64,000 nucleotides of DNA from Nonomuraea turcica. Lineage in GTDB: Bacteria; Actinomycetota; Actinomycetes; Streptosporangiales; Streptosporangiaceae. The stretch's first letter is position 1; each line of letters opens with the position of its first letter. A program made the translations under genes and the position numbers. This document shows positions 8,197 through 15,807 of this stretch, piece by piece. The notes beneath the pieces are model-generated. The model did no database searches, was not told the origin of the DNA, and saw only the letters and a list, made by a program, of their open reading frames with translations. The stretch is taken from NCBI RefSeq assembly GCF_030718205.1, contig NZ_JAUZQF010000003.1, positions 248,001 through 312,000 on the forward strand, read 5' to 3'.

Positions 8197-9941
8197 CGGT
8201 CCCGGGAAGGGGGGATCGCGCCGGCGTGCCGGCCTCGCGCGCCGTCGCCCTCGTCGCGATCATCGTCGCGGTCGGGCTGCTGCCCTGGTTGTCCGGCCGC
8301 GACGCGGCGCTGTCGCTGCTGCGCGCCCGGTCGGGCGAGCAGGAGCCGACGCCGGAGACCCTGGAGGCCATCCGGCGCGACCTGGGCCTGGACGGCGGTC
8401 CCGTACCGGTGCTCGGCGACTGGCTGGCAGGCGTGCTGCGCGGCGATTTCGGCCGCTCCTGGGTGAACGGCGCTCCGGTGCTGCCGTCGGTGATGTCGGG
8501 GCTCGGCGTCTCGCTGACGCTGATGGGCGCGGCGCTGGTCGTGACGCTGGTCCTGGCCTGCGCGTTGTGCGCGCCGACACTGGTGCGCGGCGCGCGGGGC
8601 ACCCTGCGCGGCGCCCGTGGCACGGGGTCCGCGGCGGCCGTGCTCGCCGCGCTGCCCGAGTTCCTCGTCGCGACGTTGCTGCTGATCACGCTGTCGGTGT
8701 GGCTGGGCTGGCTGCCGCCGTACGGCTGGCACAACCCGCAAGATATGGTGCTGCCCGCGCTCGCGCTGGGCATCCCGGCCGGCGGGGTGCTGGGGCGGCT
8801 GGTGGACGACGCGCTGCCGGCCGTGTTCGCCGAGCCGTGGGTCGGATTGTGGCGCTCGGCCGGCTGCGGTCCCGGCGTGCTCGCGCGGGCGGTGCTGCGG
8901 CGTGCACTGCCGGCTCTCGTGCCGCAGTTCGGGCTGGTCGCCGTGGGGCTGACGGGTGGTGCGGTGGCCGTCGAGACGGTGTTCGCGGTGCCCGGCATCG
9001 GCCGTACCGCGCTGGGCGCGGCGGAGTCGCAGGACCTGCCGCTGCTGCAGGCCGCGGTGCTCGCCCTCGTCCTGCTCGGTGTGCTCGCCGGAATCCTGTC
9101 GGGCGCCGCACGGCGCTGGATGCTCGGCCCCGGGCTGCGTGACGCCGCCCTGTCACTGCCCGCGCCGGTGACGGGTGACGGCCGGGCGCGCCGCCTGATC
9201 CCGGCCGCCTGCGCCGCGGTGCTGGCGGCCGCCATCGGCTGGGGTCTGCTCCTCGATCCGCTGGCCGTGGACCTGGCCGCCAGGCTCGCCGGGCCGAGCT
9301 GGGACCATCCGCTGGGCACCGACGCGCTCGGCCGGGACGTGCTGGCCAGGGCCGGTCACGGGGCGGCGGCCACGGTCGGGGTGGCGGCGCTGGTCTGCGC
9401 CGCCTCCTACGTCGTCTCCCTTGCCCTCGGCTTCCTCCCGGGCATCGCCTCCGGGGCCGCCGACATCGGCAACGCCGTGCCGCCGGCGATCGCCGGAATC
9501 CTGGCCGCGGCGTTGCTGGGTCCCAGCACGCTCGGCGCGTCCGTCGCGGTCGCCCTGGTGTCCTGGCCCATGCTCGCCGCCCACGCGGCCGCGCTGGTCT
9601 CCGAGACCCGCGCCGCTGCCCACCTGGTGGCCCAGCGCGCCATCGGCTCGCCACCCTCCTGGATCCTGACCCGTCACGTCCTGCCCGCCGTCGCCGGTCC
9701 GCTCGCCCGGCACGCGGTGCTGCGCCTGCCCAGCATCGCCCTGGCCATGGCCTCCCTCGGCTTCCTGGGCCTGGGGGCTCAGCCGCCCGCTCCCGAGTGG
9801 GGGCTGACGCTGGCCGAGTCGCTCCCGTACGTCGAACGCGGGCCGTGGGCGTCGCTGGTCCCGGCGGGGATGCTCCTGCTCCTGGCCGCTCTCGCGGTCT
9901 CGTTGTCCACCCTCGCCGGTACGCGGGGACGGCCGGTATGA
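8193..9941 (+). CDS. Fused Dpp/Nik-type ABC permease (DppB-DppC in one chain)
   Basis: 582 residues that read as two complete permease halves. Residues about 10-320 are DppB-like (GDFGRSW motif, EAA-type loop around LWRSAGCGPG, VETVFAVPGIGR); residues about 335-582 are DppC-like (HPLGTDALGRDVLARAGHG and SLGFLGLGAQPPAPEWG). Members of this family are normally two separate proteins. The ATG at 8193 overlaps the stop of the binding protein (ATGA), and the stop overlaps the start of the first ATPase (ATGA), so all three are translationally coupled. There is no frameshift or stop at the junction near residue 325, so the fusion is real in this sequence. Confidence 0.88.
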   Translation: MTVPGRGDRAGVPASRAVALVAIIVAVGLLPWLSGRDAALSLLRARSGEQEPTPETLEAIRRDLGLDGGPVPVLGDWLAGVLRGDFGRSWVNGAPVLPSVMSGLGVSLTLMGAALVVTLVLACALCAPTLVRGARGTLRGARGTGSAAAVLAALPEFLVATLLLITLSVWLGWLPPYGWHNPQDMVLPALALGIPAGGVLGRLVDDALPAVFAEPWVGLWRSAGCGPGVLARAVLRRALPALVPQFGLVAVGLTGGAVAVETVFAVPGIGRTALGAAESQDLPLLQAAVLALVLLGVLAGILSGAARRWMLGPGLRDAALSLPAPVTGDGRARRLIPAACAAVLAAAIGWGLLLDPLAVDLAARLAGPSWDHPLGTDALGRDVLARAGHGAAATVGVAALVCAASYVVSLALGFLPGIASGAADIGNAVPPAIAGILAAALLGPSTLGASVAVALVSWPMLAAHAAALVSETRAAAHLVAQRAIGSPPSWILTRHVLPAVAGPLARHAVLRLPSIALAMASLGFLGLGAQPPAPEWGLTLAESLPYVERGPWASLVPAGMLLLLAALAVSLSTLAGTRGRPV

Positions 9942-10990
9942 CGGGCATGGTGCCGGACTCGGGCACGTCAGACATGGTGCCGGACTCGGGCACGTCAGAC
10001 ATCGAACCGCTGCTGCGCGTGCGCGACCTGCGCATCGCCGGTCCGGACGCCGAACTTGTCCGCGGCCTGTCCTTCGAGGTGGACCACGGCGAGACGGTAG
10101 CCGTCGTCGGCGAGTCCGGCGCGGGCAAGTCGCTCACCGCGCGCGCCGTGCTCGGGCTGCTGCCACCCGGCCTGCGCGTCTCCGGCAGCGTACGCCTGGA
10201 CGAGCGGGAACTGCGTGGAGCGCCGGAGCGCCGCTACCGGCAGGTTCGAGGCCGACGCGTGGCCTTCGTGCCGCAGGACGCGCTGTCGGTGCTCAGCCCC
10301 GTGCACACCGTCGGCGACCAGCTCGCCCTCGCCGCGAGATCGGTGCGCCGGCTGAGCCGCAGAGCCGCGGCGGAACGGGCGGTGGCCGCGCTGGAGCGGG
10401 CCGGCATCCCCGACGCGGCCCGGCGGGCGCGTGCCTACCCGCACGAGTTCTCCGGCGGGATGCGGCAGCGGGTGGTGATCGCCATGGCCACCGTCAACGA
10501 ACCCGCCCTCATCGTCGCCGACGAGCCGACCACGGCGCTGGATCCGGTGGTCCAGGACCGCATCCTGCGCATGCTGGGAGAGCCGCGCGAGGGCACGCGG
10601 CCGGGGCTGCTGCTGGTCACGCACGATCTGGCGGTGGCCGCCGCGCACGCGGACCGGGTGCTGGTCATGTACGCGGGGCGGCTGGTCGAGTCCGGCCCGG
10701 TCGGCCCGGTGCTGCGCCGCCCCCGCGCCCCCTACACCGGCGGGCTCCTCGCCTCCCTGCCAGGGCGGGGCGCGACGGGCCGGCGGCTGCCGTCGATCGG
10801 CGGCTCCCCACCGCGGCCCGGCGCGCTGCCGCCCGGGTGCGCCTTCGCGCCCCGCTGCCCGGCCGCCGCCGACGAGTGCCGGCAGCGGGAGCCGCAGCCG
10901 CACGAAGCCGGCGACGAGCGGCTGGTCGCCTGCCACCGGGTCGGCGACCTGCCGGATCCGGTGACCGAGCTGTTCGAGGAGCCGGCATGA
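9938..10990 (+). CDS. ABC importer ATPase, DppD/NikD type
   Basis: First of two ATPases energising the importer. 350 residues: Walker A GESGAGKS, Q-loop FVPQDALS, signature FSGGMRQR, Walker B LIVADEPTTALDP, and the oligopeptide/dipeptide C-terminal extension with its Cys cluster (CAFAPRCPAAADECRQ). The start at 9938 overlaps the permease stop; an in-frame ATG at 9947 begins the first repeat copy. Residues 4-21 are an exact tandem duplication of MVPDSGTSD, outside the conserved fold and probably a recent slippage event. Confidence 0.9.
   Translation: MTGMVPDSGTSDMVPDSGTSDIEPLLRVRDLRIAGPDAELVRGLSFEVDHGETVAVVGESGAGKSLTARAVLGLLPPGLRVSGSVRLDERELRGAPERRYRQVRGRRVAFVPQDALSVLSPVHTVGDQLALAARSVRRLSRRAAAERAVAALERAGIPDAARRARAYPHEFSGGMRQRVVIAMATVNEPALIVADEPTTALDPVVQDRILRMLGEPREGTRPGLLLVTHDLAVAAAHADRVLVMYAGRLVESGPVGPVLRRPRAPYTGGLLASLPGRGATGRRLPSIGGSPPRPGALPPGCAFAPRCPAAADECRQREPQPHEAGDERLVACHRVGDLPDPVTELFEEPA
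9947..10000 (+). repeat. 27-bp perfect tandem duplication at the 5' end of the DppD-like gene
   Basis: Two identical in-frame 27-bp copies (9947-9973 and 9974-10000), each beginning ATGGTGCCGGACTCGGGC and encoding MVPDSGTSD. Each copy carries its own ATG. Confidence 0.95.
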
Positions 10991-11021
10991 CGCCGCAGGC
11001 CACGCGATCGGAGGGCCCCGC

Positions 11022-11807
11022 ATGACGCCGCCGCCCCTCTTGGACGTCCGCGACCTCACCGTCCGTTATCCGGCGCGCGGCCGCCGTACGCCGCCGGTCC
11101 TCGCGGTGGACCACGTCTCCTTCACCGTGCCGCACGGCGAGACCCTGGCCCTCGTCGGCGGGTCGGGATCGGGCAAGTCGAGCATCGCCGCCGCCGTCCT
11201 CATGCTGCGCAGGCCCGAGAGCGGGTCGGTGCGGTTCGACGGTCACGAGCTGACCGGGCTCGACGAGCACGCCCTGCGCCGGCTGCGGCCCGCGCTGCAA
11301 CCCGTCTTCCAGGATCCCTACGGCTCGCTCAGCCCTCGCCTGCGCGTGCACGACACGATCGCCGAGCCGCTGCGCGTCCAGGGACGCTGGGATCCGCTGA
11401 CCGGACCGGCCCGCGTCGCGGAGCTGCTCGACCTCGTACGCCTCGACGGCTCGCTCGCCCGCCGTAGACCGCACGAGCTGTCCGGCGGCCAGTGCCAGCG
11501 CGTCGGCATCGCCCGAGCCCTCGCCTGCGACCCCAAGCTCCTGGTGCTGGACGAACCCGTGTCCGCGCTCGATCCCTCCGTACGGGCCGGAATCGTCAAC
11601 CTCCTCACCGACCTGCGGGACGAGCTGGGTCTTGGCCAGCTGTTCATCGCCCATGACCTGGCCCTCGTCCGGCACGTGGCCCGCCACCAGGTCGCGGTGC
11701 TGCACCACGGCCGGATCGTCGAAACCGGCCCGGCCGATGGCGTCTGGGACGCGCCCGCCCACCCCTACACCCGCGAGCTCCTCGCTGCCGCCCGCCTCAC
11801 GCCATGA
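11022..11807 (+). CDS. ABC importer ATPase, DppF/NikE type
   Basis: Second ATPase of the importer, 261 residues. Walker A GGSGSGKS, Q-loop VFQDPYGSLSP, signature LSGGQCQR, Walker B LLVLDEPVSALDP, His switch IAHD. It lacks the C-terminal Cys-rich extension present in its partner, which is common for the shorter NikE-like ATPases. It begins 31 bases after the DppD stop and ends the operon; a TetR gene with its own palindrome follows. Confidence 0.9.
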   Translation: MTPPPLLDVRDLTVRYPARGRRTPPVLAVDHVSFTVPHGETLALVGGSGSGKSSIAAAVLMLRRPESGSVRFDGHELTGLDEHALRRLRPALQPVFQDPYGSLSPRLRVHDTIAEPLRVQGRWDPLTGPARVAELLDLVRLDGSLARRRPHELSGGQCQRVGIARALACDPKLLVLDEPVSALDPSVRAGIVNLLTDLRDELGLGQLFIAHDLALVRHVARHQVAVLHHGRIVETGPADGVWDAPAHPYTRELLAAARLTP

Positions 11808-11827
11808 ACGCATGGTTGCATAAATAT

Positions 11828-11841
11828 ATAGACCGGTCTAT
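11828..11841. promoter_or_regulatory. TetR-type operator palindrome
   Basis: ATAGACCGGTCTAT is a perfect 14-bp palindrome of the TAGACCGGTCTA class often bound by LmrA/YxaF-like TetR regulators. It ends 9 bases before the start of the TetR gene, so autoregulation is likely. Confidence 0.82.
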
Positions 11842-11850
11842 TTTGCTTCC

Positions 11851-12450
11851 ATGGTCACTGACAAGGGAGCGCGGACGACCGCGCGCCTGACGGAGTCGAT
11901 GCTCGAACTGATCCAGGCCCGCGGCTACAGCGGCACGGGCCTCAACACGGTGGTGGAGCACGCTCAGGCCCCCAAGGGGTCGCTCTACTTCCACTTTCCC
12001 GAGGGCAAGGAGGCGTTGGGCGAGAAGGCCGTCGAGCTGGCCGCCGAGCAGTTCCGCAGGCTCGTGACCGAGATGGCGGCAGAGGCCGCGAGCCCAGGGG
12101 ACGTGCTCCGGCGCGTCGTCGACGTGCTGGCGGGCATCCTCACCGGCAACGACTACCGGCTTGGCTGCCCGGTCTCGGTGGTCACGTTGGAGATGGGGGC
12201 GCACAGCGAGCGCCTGCGCACGGCCTGCGCGGCCGCCTTCGAATCGTGGATCGCCCCGATGACCGACCACCTCGCCGGCCGCGGCCACGCGCGTGCGACG
12301 GCGCGTGCCATGGCCACCACCGTCGTCAGCACGCTGGAGGGCGCGGTGATCATGTCCAGGGCCCGGCGCGACGTGGAGGCGCTGCGCAACGCCGCTCTGG
12401 TTCTCGGCGCACTTCTCGACCAGCCGCCCGCCGAAGAGGAGACCTCGTGA
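11851..12450 (+). CDS. TetR-family repressor (LmrA/YxaF-like)
   Basis: 199 residues. The N-terminal helix-turn-helix is clear: TTARLTESMLELIQARGYSG, LNTVVEHAQAPKGSLYFHFP. The C-terminal ligand domain (about 75-190) contains GCPVSVVTLEM, as in the LmrA/YxaF C-terminal family. No ribosome site is obvious before the ATG at 11851; the operator palindrome is only 9 bases upstream, so the transcript may be leaderless. It overlaps the following fusion gene by GTGA and therefore probably controls it. The inducer is unknown. Confidence 0.88.
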   Translation: MVTDKGARTTARLTESMLELIQARGYSGTGLNTVVEHAQAPKGSLYFHFPEGKEALGEKAVELAAEQFRRLVTEMAAEAASPGDVLRRVVDVLAGILTGNDYRLGCPVSVVTLEMGAHSERLRTACAAAFESWIAPMTDHLAGRGHARATARAMATTVVSTLEGAVIMSRARRDVEALRNAALVLGALLDQPPAEEETS

Positions 12451-14285
12451 ACCGGCATGCGCTCGTGTTCGGGGCCTCCGGGTTCATCGGCCGCCACGTG
12501 ATCCTCGCGCTGGACCAGGCCGGTGTCCGGGTCACCGCAGCCACGCGGGACAGCGGGTCCTTCGCCAGGCTGAGCGGCTGGCTCGCCGCGCACGGATGCC
12601 GAGCCGCCGTGGACGGCGTACGCGTCGACTTCGACGCGCCGGCGTTGATCGACGGTGACGGGGATGACGTCACCGAGATCTACAACTGCGCGGGGGCCTA
12701 CCGGTTCGGGATGACGGTAGCGGAGGCGCGTCGCGCCAACGTCGACAGCGTCAGGGCGATCGTGTCCTTCGCCGCGCGCTTGCCGCGCCTGCGGCGGCTC
12801 GTGCACGTCTCGGGCTACCGCGTGGGAGGCCAGGACCCCGCGACGGTGCCGTGGAGCGACGAGCTCGTCCGGCAGGTCTACCAGCGCGTCGGCGCGTACG
12901 AGGGGTCCAAGATGGAGGCGGACGCCGTCCTGCGGGCCCTCGCCGATCAGCTGGGCGTGCCCTGGTCCATCGTCAACCCGTCCAGCGTGATCGGGGTCAG
13001 CACGAGCGGAGAGTCCGATCAGCAGCTCGGTCTCGCCGCGACCCTGAAGGACATCTGGCGAGGCTCGGTCGCGGCCCTTCCGGGCGACACGCGGACGTTC
13101 GTCCCCGTGATTCCCGTGGACTATCTGGCTCGATTCATGACGCTGCTCCCTGAGGACCCGGCCGCCGCGCGAGCCGCGTTCTGGATCCTGGACGACGACA
13201 CTCCGCCGCTGCCGGATCTTCTCTCGCTCGTGGGCCGGCACTATCAGGTCAAGGTCCCGCGGTTGAGGGTCCCCGTGCCGGTGATCCGGCGGCTGCCCGC
13301 CGCGCTGACCAAAGCGGACCCGGAGACGCTGACCTTCATGTCCTCCGACCGCTATCCCACGGGGCCCGCCCGCGAGTTCGCCGGACGTCACGGACTCGAG
13401 CTCCCCGACACCGCCGAGTCGATCCTGCGGTGGGCCGACCACCTGGCCGCCCACCGGTTCGGGGGCGCCTCCGCCGAGGGACCGGCACGGCGGTTCACCC
13501 GGCACGCGGGCGTGCGGACGTTCGGAATCGGCGACCCGGGCGCGCCGGTCCTGGTGCTGCCCGGTCTTCCCGTCAACACCGACACCTGGGCGCCGGTCGC
13601 CGCCGCGCTCGGCCACGCGCGCGTGGTGGACCTTCCCGGCCTCGGCCTCAGCGCAGGCCGTCCCCGGGACCTGCCCGCGTGGCTGGCCGCGCTGGTCGAG
13701 GAGACCGGCCCTGCGCACCTGATCGGCCACTCCCTCGGGGCCGCCGCGGCGGTCGAGGCCGGACTGGCGCGCCCGGATCGCGTCGAGCAGCTCACTCTGG
13801 TGTCGCCCTTCTTCCTGCAGGCCGGCGCCCCGTTCGCCACGCGCCTGGCCCCGCTCACCCGTCTTTACCTCCGCCGGGCACGTCCCGGCGCCCTGTCACG
13901 GCTGCTCACCGGGGACACGTCCCATGCGGACCAGCTCGCGTCCAGCGCCGAGGACCTGCGCCGGGGCCGCGTAGCCGCCCACGTGGCGCAGCTCCTGTCC
14001 GCCGCCGGCCGCGAACGATGGCGGCGGGACCTCCGAGCCAAGCTCGGGCGTTACCCGGGCCGCGTGCACGTGATCGTGGGATCCGAGGACCCGCTGACCG
14101 GCGAAGGGCGGGCGCTGGTGGACACGCTCGGCCCGCGGGCGAGCGTGTCCACGATCGCCGGGGCGGGCCACCACCCGCAGCTCACCGACGGCGAGGAACT
14201 GGCCCGGACGATCCGGGAGCACGCCCTCGGGCCTCACATCAGCGCCGACGGCGGCGGGAGCGGGTGGCGAGCGCTCCCGCGATGA
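12447..14285 (+). CDS. Fusion of NAD-dependent epimerase/dehydratase and alpha/beta hydrolase
   Basis: A 612-residue two-domain cytoplasmic protein. Residues 1-330 are an extended short-chain dehydrogenase: NAD motif GASGFIGRH at 9-17 and the catalytic YEGSK (Tyr-x3-Lys) near 150. Residues about 350-600 are an alpha/beta hydrolase: LPGLPVNTDTW (oxyanion side), nucleophile elbow IGHSLGAA, acid in VGSEDPLTG and His in GAGHHPQ. Both active sites look intact. The GTG at 12447 overlaps the TetR stop, so the two are co-translated. The last 47 bases overlap the convergent CoxG-like gene. The reaction is unknown; the fusion suggests reduction or epimerisation coupled to ester or lactone hydrolysis. 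Confidence 0.85.
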   Translation: MNRHALVFGASGFIGRHVILALDQAGVRVTAATRDSGSFARLSGWLAAHGCRAAVDGVRVDFDAPALIDGDGDDVTEIYNCAGAYRFGMTVAEARRANVDSVRAIVSFAARLPRLRRLVHVSGYRVGGQDPATVPWSDELVRQVYQRVGAYEGSKMEADAVLRALADQLGVPWSIVNPSSVIGVSTSGESDQQLGLAATLKDIWRGSVAALPGDTRTFVPVIPVDYLARFMTLLPEDPAAARAAFWILDDDTPPLPDLLSLVGRHYQVKVPRLRVPVPVIRRLPAALTKADPETLTFMSSDRYPTGPAREFAGRHGLELPDTAESILRWADHLAAHRFGGASAEGPARRFTRHAGVRTFGIGDPGAPVLVLPGLPVNTDTWAPVAAALGHARVVDLPGLGLSAGRPRDLPAWLAALVEETGPAHLIGHSLGAAAAVEAGLARPDRVEQLTLVSPFFLQAGAPFATRLAPLTRLYLRRARPGALSRLLTGDTSHADQLASSAEDLRRGRVAAHVAQLLSAAGRERWRRDLRAKLGRYPGRVHVIVGSEDPLTGEGRALVDTLGPRASVSTIAGAGHHPQLTDGEELARTIREHALGPHISADGGGSGWRALPR

Positions 14286-14952
14286 CCCCGGCGGCGAAGG
14301 CCGCGAGCACCGGCGCGGCGCGCCGCAGCAGCGGGAGTGCGACGAGCCGCAGACCGTCCAGCGCGGGGGTCTCCGGCTCGGAGGTCGACGCCGTCGCGGG
14401 ATCGGCCGATCCCCGGACGCCGGACGGGGACGTCGCGCGGTCGGACCCGGACGATGGCGCCGGTGCCGGCTGGGTGGATCCTCTGGTGTCTGCCGGTGGA
14501 GCGGGTTCGGGGTGGGTGAGCAGGGTCTCGAGGTTCGTGGCGAATTCGTCGATCAGCCGTCGGGACACGTCCGCGATGACGCCGCGGCCGAACTGGGCGA
14601 CCCTGCCGCGGATCATCAGGTCGGTGTCGAGGGAGACCTTCGTCCCGGCCGGGTCCGGCGCCAGCTCCGCCACGACGTGGGCGTCGGCGTTGCCGTTGCC
14701 GTTCTGCTCCGCGCCTGAGGCCCTGAGGACCACGCGGCGGCTCGCCTCGTCCGCCTCCAGGAAGCGCACCTTCCCCCGGTACGCCACGCCGAGCGGGCCC
14801 ACCTTGACCTTGACCTCTCCCTCGTACGCGTCGTCGGCGCGACCGAGCAGCCGGCTGCCCGGCATGCATCCGGCGATCCGTTCGACGTCGAGGAAGAGGT
14901 CGAAGACGCGGGCGGGCTCCTCGGCGAGGGTGAATGTGTGGCGCAGTCGCAT
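14239..14952 (-). CDS. CoxG-like SRPBCC protein with C-terminal membrane anchor
   Basis: 237 residues. Residues 1-145 are a CoxG/SRPBCC domain (FTLAEEPARVFDLFLDVERI, CMPGSRLL, VSLDTDLMIRGRVAQFGRG), a family that accompanies molybdenum hydroxylases and in CO dehydrogenase is needed for maturation or membrane attachment. A Ser/Pro/Thr-rich linker leads to one hydrophobic segment (VLAAFAAGVIAGALA) and a poly-Arg end. The ATG at 14952 overlaps the stop of the SDR gene (ATGA). The context suggests it serves the molybdenum hydroxylase encoded at 19.9-26.0 kb. Confidence 0.87.
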   Translation of the reverse strand: MRLRHTFTLAEEPARVFDLFLDVERIAGCMPGSRLLGRADDAYEGEVKVKVGPLGVAYRGKVRFLEADEASRRVVLRASGAEQNGNGNADAHVVAELAPDPAGTKVSLDTDLMIRGRVAQFGRGVIADVSRRLIDEFATNLETLLTHPEPAPPADTRGSTQPAPAPSSGSDRATSPSGVRGSADPATASTSEPETPALDGLRLVALPLLRRAAPVLAAFAAGVIAGALATRSRRRRR

Positions 14953-15749
14953 CAGGTGTCCATGATGCTCTTGCGCTGGGCGCCGTCGAGCGGCAGATGG
15001 GCGCCGTTGACGAAACTCGCCCGCGGCGAGGCGAGGAAGGCGACGACGGAGGCGACCTCCTCCGGCTCGCAGATGCGGCCGAGCGGGATCGAGGCGACCG
15101 CCAGTTCGTGCGCGCGGTCCTGGCTCACTCCCTTGTCCCGGGCGAACGCCTTCTCCAGCGTGTCCCAGCGGTCGGTGTTGACCGGGCCGGGGTTGACGGT
15201 GTTGATGCGCACGCCGTACCGGCCGTACTGCTCGGCGACCGACGAGGCGAAGTTGATGTCGGCGGCGTTGGCGACGCCTGCCGTCATCTCCCAGTAGCTG
15301 GGCTTGAGCCCGTCGTTGCCGACGACGAGCACGATGGATCCGCTGCCCCGCTCGCGCATGTGGGGGATGACCGCTCGGACCGTCCGCACGTACCCCATGA
15401 ATTTGAGGTTGAGGCTGCTCATCCACTGTTCCTCGGTGAGGTCCTCGAGGAGGCCGCCGGGCGAGCTGCCGGCGCAGGTGACCAGGACGTCGATCCGGCC
15501 GAACCGCTCCAGGGTCTCCTCGACGCAGCGTCGCACGTCCTCGGTCACGCTCATGTCGCCGGCCAGCGGCAGGACGGTGCGCCCGCTGGCCTCGGAGATC
15601 TTCTTGGCCGTCCTCTCCAGTTCGTCGGCCGTGCGGGCCGTGATGACCACGTCACATCCTTCGCCGGCGAGCTGTTCGGCCACCGCCCGGCCGATCCCCT
15701 TGCTCGCCCCGGTGATGAAGGCGACCTGCCCCTCGAGCTTGAGGTCCAC
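14952..15749 (-). CDS. Short-chain dehydrogenase/reductase, active-site motif atypical
   Basis: 265 residues from the GTG at 15749, chosen because AAAGGAGA lies just upstream; a longer frame to 15791 would translate through the operator. The Rossmann fold is clear (VAFITGASKGIGRAV, VLVTCAGSS, INTVNPGPVNTD). Where classical members have the Ser and the Tyr-x3-Lys, this protein reads VVGNDG and EMTAGVANAADIN, so the usual catalytic Tyr/Lys pair cannot be placed. It may be a non-reductase member of the fold or use other residues. First gene of a two-gene unit with the CoxG-like protein, headed by a copy of the GntR box. Confidence 0.85.
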   Translation of the reverse strand: MDLKLEGQVAFITGASKGIGRAVAEQLAGEGCDVVITARTADELERTAKKISEASGRTVLPLAGDMSVTEDVRRCVEETLERFGRIDVLVTCAGSSPGGLLEDLTEEQWMSSLNLKFMGYVRTVRAVIPHMRERGSGSIVLVVGNDGLKPSYWEMTAGVANAADINFASSVAEQYGRYGVRINTVNPGPVNTDRWDTLEKAFARDKGVSQDRAHELAVASIPLGRICEPEEVASVVAFLASPRASFVNGAHLPLDGAQRKSIMDT

Positions 15750-15780
15750 GAACGTCTCCTTTAGGTCGACTGTTGATATT

Positions 15781-15797
15781 TGATATACCATCCATCA
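15781..15797. promoter_or_regulatory. GntR-box copy 1 (upstream of SDR-CoxG)
   Basis: TGATATACCATCCATCA, one of five related 17-bp sites in the island. It is 32 bases upstream of the SDR start. A further half site (TTGATATT) lies directly beside it at 15773-15780. Confidence 0.75.
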
Positions 15798-15807
15798 ACC
15801 TGAGACG

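Noticed and set aside
9938..10000. Separate small gene encoding the duplicated MVPDSGTSD segment
   Set aside because: The repeat is in frame with and directly continuous to the ATPase, and no stop separates them.
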